In this document: piece after piece, positions 1 to 7,709 of the stretch
Layout: each line of letters opens with the position of its first letter
Numbering within the stretch: the stretch's first letter is position 1
Assembly (NCBI GenBank): GCA_963724805.1
Contig: CAVRWA010000014.1
Coordinates: 868,001 to 932,000, forward strand
Source of the DNA: CAVQZA01 sp963724805
GTDB lineage: Bacteria > Actinomycetota > Thermoleophilia > Gaiellales > Gaiellaceae
Direction: 5' to 3'
DNA: 64,000 nucleotides
Notes under the pieces: generated by a model
Told to the model about the DNA's origin: nothing
Databases searched by the model: none
Seen by the model: the letters and a program-made list of their open reading frames with translations, nothing else
Program-made: the position numbers and the translations under genes

Positions 1-58
1 GCCCGTCGTCACCGAACCGGACGCTCCGGAGACGGCGCCGGCCGTCGACATCCGTCGG

Positions 59-1456
59 GTGCGGCCGGCGCTCTTCCAGCCGACCCCGCTGAAGGCGCTC
101 GCACGGCGCCTCTTCTCGGTCACCGCGCTCGTCGTGATCGACCTCGCGAGCGTGGCGCTCGCGCTCTACCTCGGGCTCGTCCTCAAGGAGGTCTATCAGG
201 GCCGCACGCCGCTCTGGGGGATCCTCTGGCAGGCCGAGCGCGACTGGATGCCGTTCGTCGGCCTGATCACGGTGCTCGTGTTCTGGCGCAACGGCCTCTA
301 CGCGACGCGCGAGGCGCGGTCGGGGATCGGGCGCGTCGTCTCCTCGCTCGTGCTCGTGACGGTGGTCACGTTCGTGTTCGCGGTGGGCACCGGCCACCAC
401 TTCAGCACCTTTCTGATCTTTCCCACCGTGCTCGTGCTCGCGATCCTGCTCGACGGCCTCCTGCGCGCGAGCTACGACGTCGTCACCAAGGACATGCTCC
501 GCGTCGCGGGCGTTCGCCGTCGCGCTGCGCTCGTCGGCGAGACCGACCACATCGTCGACCTCCACCGCATGCTCGGCTCCTCGCGCGGCGGGATCGACTA
601 CGAGTTCGTCGCCGAGGTGGCGCCGACACCGGAGGCGGTTGCCGCGCTGCTCGAGGAGCGGCCGCTGGACGAGCTCGTGATCGCCTACGAAGAGGTCGAC
701 GAGCGGGTGCTCGCGGAGATCGTCGACGAGGCGCACCGGCGCGGGGTGAAGGTCCGCGTCGCGCCGAGGCCGTCCGCGTTGATCGTCGACCACGCCGAGT
801 ACGTCCCCGGCCAGGGCGTGCCGCTGTTCGAGCTGCGGCCGGCCGCCTTCACCGGCGCCGACTGGGCGATCAAGCGCGGCTTCGATCTCGTCGTCAGCGC
901 CGCGGTCGTCGTGATCGGGCTGCCGCTCTGGCTGCTGATCGCGGCCGCGATCAAGCTGACCTCGCCAGGTCCTGTCTTCTACCGCGACCGTCGCGTGGGC
1001 CTGCAGGAGAACGAGTTTCCGATGTGCAAGTTCCGGACGATGGTCGAGGGCGCCGCCTCGAAGCAGGCCGCGCTCGAGGCCTCGAACGAGGCGGACGGGC
1101 CCCTGTTCAAGATCAAGAACGACCCGCGGGTGACCCGGGTCGGCGCGATCCTGCGCAGCCTCTCGCTCGACGAGGTGCCGCAGGTGCTGAACGTGTTGCG
1201 CGGCGAGATGAGCCTCGTCGGCCCGCGTCCCCTGCCGCTGCGCGACTACGTTCAGCTCGAGGAGTGGCACCGGCGGCGCTACCTCGTCCTGCCCGGGATG
1301 ACCGGCCTCTGGCAGGTCTCGGGGCGGATCAGCCTCTCGTTCGACGAGCTCGTGCGGCTCGACTTCTACTACATCGAGAACTGGTCGATCTGGCTCGACA
1401 TCACGATCCTGCTGAAGACGATCCCGGCGGTGCTGGCGCGCCGGGGCGCGTACTAG
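59..1456 (+). CDS. Undecaprenyl-phosphate sugar-phosphate transferase (ExoY/WbaP type)
   Basis: Membrane enzyme that starts a polysaccharide repeat unit by moving a sugar-1-phosphate from a nucleotide sugar to undecaprenyl phosphate. About four N-terminal membrane spans (residues 20-140) lead into a Rossmann-like CoA-binding-3 region (150-250) and a C-terminal bacterial sugar transferase domain (270-465). The catalytic domain shows KFRTM at 324-328, SLDEVPQ at 369-375, GEMSLVGPRP at 382-391 and LPGMTGLWQVSGR at 411-423, all family hallmarks. The GTG at 59 is only the first start inside the window: the frame is open to base 2, so the true start may lie further left. Sugar specificity cannot be read from sequence. 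Confidence 0.93.
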   Translation: MRPALFQPTPLKALARRLFSVTALVVIDLASVALALYLGLVLKEVYQGRTPLWGILWQAERDWMPFVGLITVLVFWRNGLYATREARSGIGRVVSSLVLVTVVTFVFAVGTGHHFSTFLIFPTVLVLAILLDGLLRASYDVVTKDMLRVAGVRRRAALVGETDHIVDLHRMLGSSRGGIDYEFVAEVAPTPEAVAALLEERPLDELVIAYEEVDERVLAEIVDEAHRRGVKVRVAPRPSALIVDHAEYVPGQGVPLFELRPAAFTGADWAIKRGFDLVVSAAVVVIGLPLWLLIAAAIKLTSPGPVFYRDRRVGLQENEFPMCKFRTMVEGAASKQAALEASNEADGPLFKIKNDPRVTRVGAILRSLSLDEVPQVLNVLRGEMSLVGPRPLPLRDYVQLEEWHRRRYLVLPGMTGLWQVSGRISLSFDELVRLDFYYIENWSIWLDITILLKTIPAVLARRGAY

Positions 1457-1506
1457 AACCAGCCAGCCGAGTCCGAACAAGCTACCTCTTCCCAGGCCAT
1501 GTCCCG

Positions 1507-1624
1507 GTGCCTGACCCCGGGTCATGTCCGCTTGGTCCGATGGTGCGATCCGGTGGGCAGGTCGCTTGCAGCGCAAGTGATGTAGAAGTGGCGGGGTTGG
1601 CCTAGTCCGCGTGCCTGACCCCGG
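1507..1624. repeat. Two direct copies of GTGCCTGACCCCGG
   Basis: The 14-base word GTGCCTGACCCCGG occurs at 1507-1520 and again at 1611-1624, 104 bases apart in the gap between two glycan genes. The first copy is preceded and followed by related CATGTCC words. A short inverted repeat (CTTGC at 1565-1569, GCAAG at 1573-1577) lies between them. I found no further copy in the window. It looks like a fragment of a dispersed intergenic repeat, but its class is unknown. Confidence 0.5.
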
Positions 1625-1659
1625 AAGGTGTCGTTTACAGCGCCCTCATCCCCCTCCGC

Positions 1660-1665
1660 GATACT
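1660..1665 (+). promoter_or_regulatory. Candidate -10 element GATACT before the CgeB-like gene
   Basis: GATACT lies 8 nt upstream of the ATG at 1674. This resembles the -10-like hexamers placed close to other start codons here and would give a leader of zero to a few bases. The evidence is positional only. Confidence 0.3.
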
Positions 1666-1673
1666 CCCAGGCG

Positions 1674-2885
1674 ATGAAGGCGCCCAAGATCCTCGCCGTC
1701 GCCTCGGCCGTCGACCTCGACTTCCGCTACGGCTGCACGCCCGCCTGGTGGCAGCTCTGGAAGGGCATGTACCAGGCGGGGATCGACCTGATCGTGACGC
1801 CCTACCGCGGGCGCGCCGTCGAGTCGCCGTGGTGGCGGACGGCGCCGAATCCCTGCTACCGCGAGGCCGAGCTCTACGCCTCGGTGCGTTCGCTCACGGC
1901 GCGGCTCAAGGGCGACACGCTGCACCGCCGCGCGGAGGAGCACCCGGAGGACACGCCCTCCGACCGGATCGTCCGCGAGGTGATCTGGCGCTACGTGACC
2001 CCGCGCTGGCAACGCCACCTCGAGCGGATCCTCGACCGGGAGGGCGACGTCGACGCGGTGATCGTCTTCACCGTGCCGATGAGCCACCTCCGCGGGATCC
2101 CCACGGCCATGCGCGAGCGCTTCGGCATTCCCGTCGTCTTCTACGACGGTGACGTGCCCATGAGCCTGCCCGAGTTCGGCGGGATGGACACGGGCTTCAA
2201 CTACTACCACGGCGCCGATCCGGGCGAGTACGACCTCGTCCTCTCGAACTCCGAGGGCGGCCTCGAGCGGCTGCGCGAGCTCGGTGCGCGGCGCGCCGAG
2301 GCCGTGTTCTGGGGCGTCGACCCGGACGTGTTCGCGCCCAGGCCCGTCGAGCAGGAGCACGACGTGTTCTTCTACGGCTACGGCGACAAGTTCCGGCGCG
2401 ACTGGATCGCCGCGATGGTCGGCGAGCCGAGCCGCGCCGCGCAGGAGCTCGACTTCGCGCTCGGCGGCGGCGACTTCAAGGGCGACACCGGGCGCGCGCG
2501 AATGCTCGGCGACGTGCCGTTCAACGTCTTCGCGCAAGCGATCTCCGCGGCGCGGGTCAATCTCAACATCACGCGCCATTCGCACGCGTCCGTCTTCGCC
2601 TCCTCGTCCTGCCGGCCGTTCGAGCTCGCCGCCTGCGGCGCCGCGATCGTCTCCAACCCCTGCTCCGGAATGGAGCGCTGGTTCGAGGCCGGCCGCGAGC
2701 TCCTCGTCGTCCACGACGCCGAGGAGTCGCTCGCCGCCTACCGGGAGCTCGTCGCCGACCCCGGCGCGGCCGAGGCGATGGGCCGGCGCGCCCGCGAGCG
2801 CGCGCTCGACGAGCACACCTACGCCCGCCGCGCCGAGCAGGTGCTCGAGCTCCTCGGCCTCAGGGAGAAGGCGGCCGTTGGCTAG
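1674..2885 (+). CDS. CgeB-like glycosyltransferase
   Basis: Predicted 403-aa cytoplasmic glycosyltransferase with a GT-B fold, related to the spore maturation protein CgeB group. The C-terminal half has the Glyco_trans_1_2 pattern: a segment with VNLNITRHSH, then CRPFELAACGAAIV, where the Glu helps bind the sugar nucleotide, and a late arginine-rich helix. The frame also opens at a GTG at 1611, but that lies inside a repeat. The ATG at 1674 fits the protein start MKAPKILAVA, with a -10-like hexamer just upstream. It overlaps the next glycosyltransferase by 8 nt. Donor and acceptor are unknown. Confidence 0.85.
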   Translation: MKAPKILAVASAVDLDFRYGCTPAWWQLWKGMYQAGIDLIVTPYRGRAVESPWWRTAPNPCYREAELYASVRSLTARLKGDTLHRRAEEHPEDTPSDRIVREVIWRYVTPRWQRHLERILDREGDVDAVIVFTVPMSHLRGIPTAMRERFGIPVVFYDGDVPMSLPEFGGMDTGFNYYHGADPGEYDLVLSNSEGGLERLRELGARRAEAVFWGVDPDVFAPRPVEQEHDVFFYGYGDKFRRDWIAAMVGEPSRAAQELDFALGGGDFKGDTGRARMLGDVPFNVFAQAISAARVNLNITRHSHASVFASSSCRPFELAACGAAIVSNPCSGMERWFEAGRELLVVHDAEESLAAYRELVADPGAAEAMGRRARERALDEHTYARRAEQVLELLGLREKAAVG

Positions 2886-3594
2886 GCCGGTCGCAGTCGT
2901 TCCCGCGCTGAACGAGGAGGCGTCGATCGGCGGTGTGATCGAGGGGATCCGCGCCTTCGACGCGTCCTTCGACGTGGTCGTGATCGCCGACGGCTCGACC
3001 GACCGGACAGCCGAGGTCGCAGCCGAGCACGGAGCCCACGTGCTGCGCCTCCCGTTCAACCTCGGGATCGGCGGCGCCGTCCAGACCGGCTTCCACTACG
3101 CGTGGGAGCACGGCTGCGAGATCGTCGTCCGCGTCGACGGCGACGGCCAGCACGACCCGGCCGAGCTCGGCGCCGTCCTCGCCCCCGTGCTCGCGGGGCA
3201 GGCCGACGTCGTCGTCGGCTCGCGCTTCGTCGGCACCGACGGCTACCGCTCGTCCCGCGCTCGGCGGATCGGGATCCGCGTGCTCGCCTGGACCGTCTCG
3301 GCGATCGTGCGCGAGCGCGTCACCGACCCGACCTCGGGCTTCCAGGCGCTCAACCGGCGCGCGCTCGCCCTGTTCGCCGCCGACTACCCACACGACTACC
3401 CGGAGGTCGAGGCGACCGTGATGGCGCATCGCGGCGGCCTGCGTCGGCAGGAGGTACCTGTGACGATGCGCGAGCGCGGCGGAGGCCGCTCGTCGATCCG
3501 CTCGCTCCATTCGATCTACTACATGGTCAAGGTGCTGCTCGCGCTGTTCGTCGATCTCTTCCGCCGGCCTGCCGCCCCGCTGGAGGACGCATGA
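2878..3594 (+). CDS. Family 2 glycosyltransferase (DPM1/dolichol-phosphate-mannose-like)
   Basis: A 238-aa GT-A enzyme likely to load a sugar from a nucleotide donor onto a polyprenyl phosphate. It opens with AVVPALNEE, has IADGSTDRT near residues 38-46 and the metal-binding VDGDGQHD near 85, followed by TSGFQALNR. The start is TTG at 2878 inside TTGGCTAG, overlapping the previous stop, because no ATG or GTG precedes the conserved N-terminus. The stop overlaps the next start as ATGA. Pairing with a DUF2304 membrane protein directly downstream is common for this subgroup and suggests a membrane partner. Confidence 0.88.
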   Translation: MARPVAVVPALNEEASIGGVIEGIRAFDASFDVVVIADGSTDRTAEVAAEHGAHVLRLPFNLGIGGAVQTGFHYAWEHGCEIVVRVDGDGQHDPAELGAVLAPVLAGQADVVVGSRFVGTDGYRSSRARRIGIRVLAWTVSAIVRERVTDPTSGFQALNRRALALFAADYPHDYPEVEATVMAHRGGLRRQEVPVTMRERGGGRSSIRSLHSIYYMVKVLLALFVDLFRRPAAPLEDA

Positions 3595-3950
3595 CGCCGC
3601 TGAGGGTCTCGATCGCGGGCGCGATCGCCTCGATCCTGTTGTTGCTCGTCGTGCTCGAGCTGATCCGCAGCAGGCGTCTGAAGGAGCGCTACGCGTTGCT
3701 CTGGCTGGCCACCGGCCTCGTTCTCCTCGTGCTCTCGCTCTGGCGCGGTGGGCTGAACACGATCGCACGCTGGCTCGGCGTCACCGGCTACCCGCCGGCG
3801 GTGCTGTTCGCAGTCGGGATCCTGTTCGTGATCCTCGTGCTGCTGCACTACTCGACGGTGATCTCACGCCTGTCCGATCAGAGCGTGACGCTGGCGCAGC
3901 GGCTCGCGCTGCTCGAGCAGCGGCTCGGCAAGAGCGACGAGCCGGACTAG
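3591..3950 (+). CDS. DUF2304 small membrane protein
   Basis: A 119-aa protein with three hydrophobic segments (about residues 6-24, 35-52 and 65-88) and a charged C-terminal helix with heptad-like leucines (90-115). Size and layout match DUF2304 proteins, which usually sit beside DPM1-like GT2 genes. The ATG at 3591 overlaps the upstream stop as ATGA, so translation is coupled to the GT2. Its role is not established; helping place or anchor the GT2 at the membrane is inference. Its stop and the stop of the convergent gene share the bases CTAG at 3947-3950. Confidence 0.8.
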   Translation: MTPLRVSIAGAIASILLLLVVLELIRSRRLKERYALLWLATGLVLLVLSLWRGGLNTIARWLGVTGYPPAVLFAVGILFVILVLLHYSTVISRLSDQSVTLAQRLALLEQRLGKSDEPD

Positions 3951-5641
3951 CGCTTCAAAGCGACGATCGCAGGCTCGCTCACGACCATCACGTCGCCGCC
4001 GTTGACGTCGTTCAGCCAGTTCCCCATCACGCCGATCCGATAGGCCCAGCGGCCCTTGCCCGGCTTCGAGGCGTCGACGAACGTGTCGCCACGGGTGACC
4101 TCGAGTGTGTCCATCTCGATCGAGCAGTCTGCAGCACCGCCGGCAGGCGGGAGGCAGCGGACCCCGGCGATGCGCGGCGGCAGCCTGTAGTCGTAGACCC
4201 CGAGCGCCTGTTGCCGGAACACGCGGTAGAAGACCTTTGCGTGCGCCGGCGGGGCGTGCCAGTGCAGCACGACCCCACCGGGCGTGGCCTTCGCGGTGAG
4301 GCCGAGGCTCCGGTAGGTGACCGGCACGTAGACGTTCTCCTCGAAATACTTGGCCGCGTCTCGGTTGTTCAGCGCCGGCAGCACGAGGAAGACCAGAGTC
4401 GGAATCAGCCCTAGGACGACTGCGCCGGCGACGAGGCTCGGAGACCGCCAGGTGAGCTGCCGCGTTCTCCGCGCAGCGAACCCGTCGGCGAGGCGGGGCC
4501 CGTAGGTCGGCACGAGGAGGACGATCGAGGCGAGCATGATCAGCATCGGCGGGAACCCCGGCATGAAGAGCCGGAAGAAGGTGCCCTCCTCGATGTTGGC
4601 CGCGGAAGAGCCGCCCTTCAGGATGAGGAAGGCGGCGAACCAGCCGCCGAGGAGAAGTGCCTTCGGCAGGGAGCGCCGGAGGACGCCGAGGAACCCGGCG
4701 ATCACGATCCACTGCAGCACGCGAACGCTCCAGAAGAACTCGCGCAGGCCGTCGAAGTTCCGCTGCAGCTCGCCCCAGTCGAAGTTGATGTACTTCGAGA
4801 GCCCGGAGTTGGACGTAGCCACGACGCCCGGAGCCGCGCCCGCGGCCAGGTGGACGCCCATTGCGCCGAAGAGCGGGACGGTCCCGAGCCCGCGCGCCTT
4901 CCAGAGAGTGAGCGCGATCACGGGCAGCGCGAGCCCCGCCCCGAACGCCAGCACCGCCCGCCACCGTCGCGCGACCGCGAGCGCGAGCAGCGCGCCGCCG
5001 AGAAAGAGGGCATTCGAGGGCTTGACGCCGATTGCGAACCCGGCCAGCAGCCCGGCCGCGGCCGCATCGGGGAGCGCGCGCGTGTCGAGCGCGCGAACGA
5101 CGAAGTAGGCCGAACAGAGCACGATCACCATCGAGGGAAAGTCGCCGAGACCGGTCAGGCCGAGCGCCTGTGGCAGGAACTGCTCGACGTACTTCTCGTG
5201 GTAGCGGTGATCGAACAGCGGGATCACGGCGTACGGCAGCGCCACCCAGAGCCCGGCCGAGAGGTATCCGAGCAGGCGCCCGCCGATGCTCTCCGCGATT
5301 CCGTAGACGGCCACGAGCGCGAGCGGCAGCAGGATCACCGTCTGGATCAGCACGACCGCGGGCAGGGCGCTGAGGAAGCTCGAGCCGAAGATCCAGGTCA
5401 CCGGGACGAGGACGAACGACCACCCCCAGCCGATCGCCGCGTCGGGGATGTGGCCGTGCCCGACGATCCACGAGCTCGTGTAGAAGAACGTCTGGTCGCC
5501 GCCCTGATAGAACAGCCAGCCGTTGTGCTTGACCGTTACGACGAACGCGACGAGGGCGAGCCACTGCACGAGCACGAGCGGGCCGAGGACGACCCACGGC
5601 TCGTACCGTGCGAGCGGCCGCAGCTTGTCAGCCAGCCGCAT
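3947..5641 (-). CDS. Polytopic membrane protein, GT-C-like
   Basis: A 564-aa protein with about ten hydrophobic spans and a C-terminal soluble stretch (roughly 430-564) rich in aromatic and beta-type sequence. An acidic residue follows the first span (GGDQTFF, near residue 48), where GT-C glycosyltransferases carry a catalytic Asp. No family assignment is certain. It is the third gene of a minus-strand run (dehydratase, epimerase, this gene) and overlaps the epimerase by 14 nt, so it probably acts in the same glycan pathway, perhaps transferring a lipid-linked sugar outside the membrane. Its stop overlaps the convergent DUF2304 stop. Confidence 0.75.
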   Translation of the reverse strand: MRLADKLRPLARYEPWVVLGPLVLVQWLALVAFVVTVKHNGWLFYQGGDQTFFYTSSWIVGHGHIPDAAIGWGWSFVLVPVTWIFGSSFLSALPAVVLIQTVILLPLALVAVYGIAESIGGRLLGYLSAGLWVALPYAVIPLFDHRYHEKYVEQFLPQALGLTGLGDFPSMVIVLCSAYFVVRALDTRALPDAAAAGLLAGFAIGVKPSNALFLGGALLALAVARRWRAVLAFGAGLALPVIALTLWKARGLGTVPLFGAMGVHLAAGAAPGVVATSNSGLSKYINFDWGELQRNFDGLREFFWSVRVLQWIVIAGFLGVLRRSLPKALLLGGWFAAFLILKGGSSAANIEEGTFFRLFMPGFPPMLIMLASIVLLVPTYGPRLADGFAARRTRQLTWRSPSLVAGAVVLGLIPTLVFLVLPALNNRDAAKYFEENVYVPVTYRSLGLTAKATPGGVVLHWHAPPAHAKVFYRVFRQQALGVYDYRLPPRIAGVRCLPPAGGAADCSIEMDTLEVTRGDTFVDASKPGKGRWAYRIGVMGNWLNDVNGGDVMVVSEPAIVALKR

Positions 5642-6560
5642 GCGCCGGGGCAGCCGTTCGGTACCAGGCGACGGTTCGCTCGAGTCCGTCGCGCAGCGGC
5701 GTGCTCGCGCGGAAGCCGAACAGCTCCTCGGCCCGGCTCGTGTCGAGCGCGCGGCGCGGCTGGCCGTTCGGCTTCGAGGTATCCCAGACGATCTCTCCGT
5801 CGAAGCCCGTCAGCTCGCCGATCAGCTCTGCGAGCGCCCGGATCGAGATCTCGGCGCCGGTGCCGAGGTTGACCGGCTCGGAGCCGTCGTAGCCGTCCAC
5901 CGCGAGCAGGATCCCCTCGGCGCAGTCCTCGACGTAGAGGAACTCTCGGGTCGGCGAGCCGTCGCCCCACAGCACGATCTCGCGCTCGCCGCGAGCGCCG
6001 GCCTCGACCATCTTGCGGATCAGCGCCGGAATCACGTGCGAGGTCTCGAGGTCGAAGTTGTCGCGAGGCCCGTACAGGTTGACCGGCAGCAGATGGAGCG
6101 CGTTCAGGCCGTACTGCTCGCGGTAGGTCTGGCCGCCGACGAGGAGCGACTTCTTTGCGACCCCGTACGGTGCGTTCGTCTCCTCCGGGTAGCCGCTCCA
6201 GAGCTCGTCCTCGCGAAACGGCACCGGCGTGAACTTCGGGTACTCGCAGATCGTCCCGAGCATGACCACCTTCTCCACGCCGGTGAGCCGGCTCTGCTCG
6301 AGCACGTGCACGCCCATCAGCAGGTTCGCGTACCAGTAGCGGCCCGGATTGGCGCGGTTCGCCCCGATCCCGCCCACCTCGGCGGCGAGATGGAGCACGA
6401 GCTCGGGGCGCGCCTCCTCGAACAGGCGCACCACGTCGGCGTGCTCGGTCAGGTCGTAGTCGCGCCGCCGCGGCACGAACGGGTCGAGCCCGCGCGCGCG
6501 CAGGCGCTCGACGACGTAGGAGCCGAGGAAGCCCCCGCCGCCGGTGACCAGGGTCCTCAT
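5628..6560 (-). CDS. fcl: GDP-L-fucose synthase-like NAD(P)-dependent epimerase/reductase
   Basis: A 310-aa extended short-chain dehydrogenase. The N-terminal TGGGGFLG binds NAD(P). Mid-protein GTICEYPKFTPVPF resembles the GDP-fucose synthase loop, and YGVAKK carries the catalytic Tyr and Lys. Known family members convert GDP-4-keto-6-deoxymannose to GDP-L-fucose. A GDP-mannose 4,6-dehydratase gene at 9207 supplies the matching substrate, which supports the call. The ATG at 6560 is chosen because the glycine motif follows within six residues; the frame opens further upstream inside the neighbour. It overlaps the upstream dehydratase gene by 4 nt. A related sugar epimerase is the alternative. 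Confidence 0.8.
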   Translation of the reverse strand: MRTLVTGGGGFLGSYVVERLRARGLDPFVPRRRDYDLTEHADVVRLFEEARPELVLHLAAEVGGIGANRANPGRYWYANLLMGVHVLEQSRLTGVEKVVMLGTICEYPKFTPVPFREDELWSGYPEETNAPYGVAKKSLLVGGQTYREQYGLNALHLLPVNLYGPRDNFDLETSHVIPALIRKMVEAGARGEREIVLWGDGSPTREFLYVEDCAEGILLAVDGYDGSEPVNLGTGAEISIRALAELIGELTGFDGEIVWDTSKPNGQPRRALDTSRAEELFGFRASTPLRDGLERTVAWYRTAAPAHAAG

Positions 6561-7705
6561 CGGGCCGGCTGCGGGGTGCCGGTCGGGAGCCAGTCGACGC
6601 GGCCGATCCAGCGCTCGCGGTTCTCCGCGTACCAGGCGATCGTCCGCGCGACCCCTTCCTCCCACGAGATCTTCGGCTCCCAGCCGGTCTCGCGGTTGAG
6701 CTTCTCATAGCCGACGCGCAGCGCCATCACATCGGTCGCGCCGGGCCTGTACCGCGCGGACGTCGACACGATCTCGCGGTCGGCCCAGTACCCCTGCTCC
6801 TTGCCGGTCCTGAGGATCATGTCGGCCCAGTCGGCCATGGAGATGTTCGAGCCCTGGCCGTACACGTAGAGGTCGCCGGGAACGCCGTAGGCCGCCACGG
6901 TGAGGTGGCCTCGGACGCCGTCGGTGCAGAAGCAGAAGTCGCGCATCGGGTCGAGCTGGCCGAGCTCCACGGTCTCGCGGGTGAGCGCCTGGGTGATGAT
7001 GGTGCCGGTCACGTAGCGCGGGTTCTGGCGCGGCCCGTAGTTGTTGAACATGCGCGTGACGACCCCGGGGACGCCGAACGCGTCGTGGTAGTTCATCGTC
7101 AGGAAGTCGGCGGCGACCTTCGCGGTCGCGTAGATCGACTTCGGGTTGATCGGCGAGCGCTCGTGCAGGATCAGGCTGCCCTCGTCGTCGAAGTCGTGGT
7201 GGTGCGCCACGTCCTCGTGCACGTTGCCGTACTCCTCGGAGGTCCCGGCGGTGTCGAACTTCTCCAGCTCGAGCCCGTGGTCGACGACCGACTGGAGCAG
7301 GTTGAGAGTGCCGATCGTGTTCGCCATCACGGTCTCGTAGGGACGGTGCCAGCTCTCGCCGACGTGTGCCTGCGCGCCGAGGTGGAAGATGTACGGCTTG
7401 TCGGGCGCCTGCTTCAGCTCGCGCACCAGGTAGTCGATCGAGGTCTTGTCGGTGAGGTCGGCGAAGTGCACCTTGAGCCGGCCGCGCAGGTGCCCGATGT
7501 TGTTCAGCGCGCCGCTCGAGGTCGCGCGCACGAACGCGTGGACTTCGGCGCCGACCGCGACGAGCGCCTCGGTGAGGTGCGAGCCCATGAACCCGTCGGC
7601 GCCGGTGATGAGGACGGTGCGTCCGCCGAAGATCGGCCCGAACTCGCCGCTCAGCTCGGCGAGCGCCTCGTCGGTCCACTGGGTGTCGTTGCCGTGTACG
7701 TTCAC
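6557..7705 (-). CDS. NAD-dependent nucleotide-sugar 4,6-dehydratase (GDP-mannose dehydratase-like SDR)
   Basis: A 382-aa extended SDR. It has TGADGFMG for NAD, GTSEEYG with the dehydratase-type Thr-Glu-Glu arrangement, and YATAKVAAD with the catalytic Tyr and Lys. FNNYGPRQNPRYVTG follows, as in dTDP-glucose and GDP-mannose dehydratases. It heads a three-gene minus-strand operon with the fucose-synthase-like gene. A clearer gmd lies at 9207, so this one may act on a different nucleotide sugar. The start is GTG at 7705, the closest that keeps about 35 residues before the glycine motif; the frame is open further upstream. The divergent flippase gene starts only 4 bases away. Confidence 0.8.
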   Translation of the reverse strand: MNVHGNDTQWTDEALAELSGEFGPIFGGRTVLITGADGFMGSHLTEALVAVGAEVHAFVRATSSGALNNIGHLRGRLKVHFADLTDKTSIDYLVRELKQAPDKPYIFHLGAQAHVGESWHRPYETVMANTIGTLNLLQSVVDHGLELEKFDTAGTSEEYGNVHEDVAHHHDFDDEGSLILHERSPINPKSIYATAKVAADFLTMNYHDAFGVPGVVTRMFNNYGPRQNPRYVTGTIITQALTRETVELGQLDPMRDFCFCTDGVRGHLTVAAYGVPGDLYVYGQGSNISMADWADMILRTGKEQGYWADREIVSTSARYRPGATDVMALRVGYEKLNRETGWEPKISWEEGVARTIAWYAENRERWIGRVDWLPTGTPQPAR

Positions 7706-7709
7706 CTGA

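Noticed and set aside
1635..3059. Minus-strand open frame of 474 codons
   Set aside because: Antisense to the CgeB-like and GT2 genes, with no motif and no ribosome binding site.
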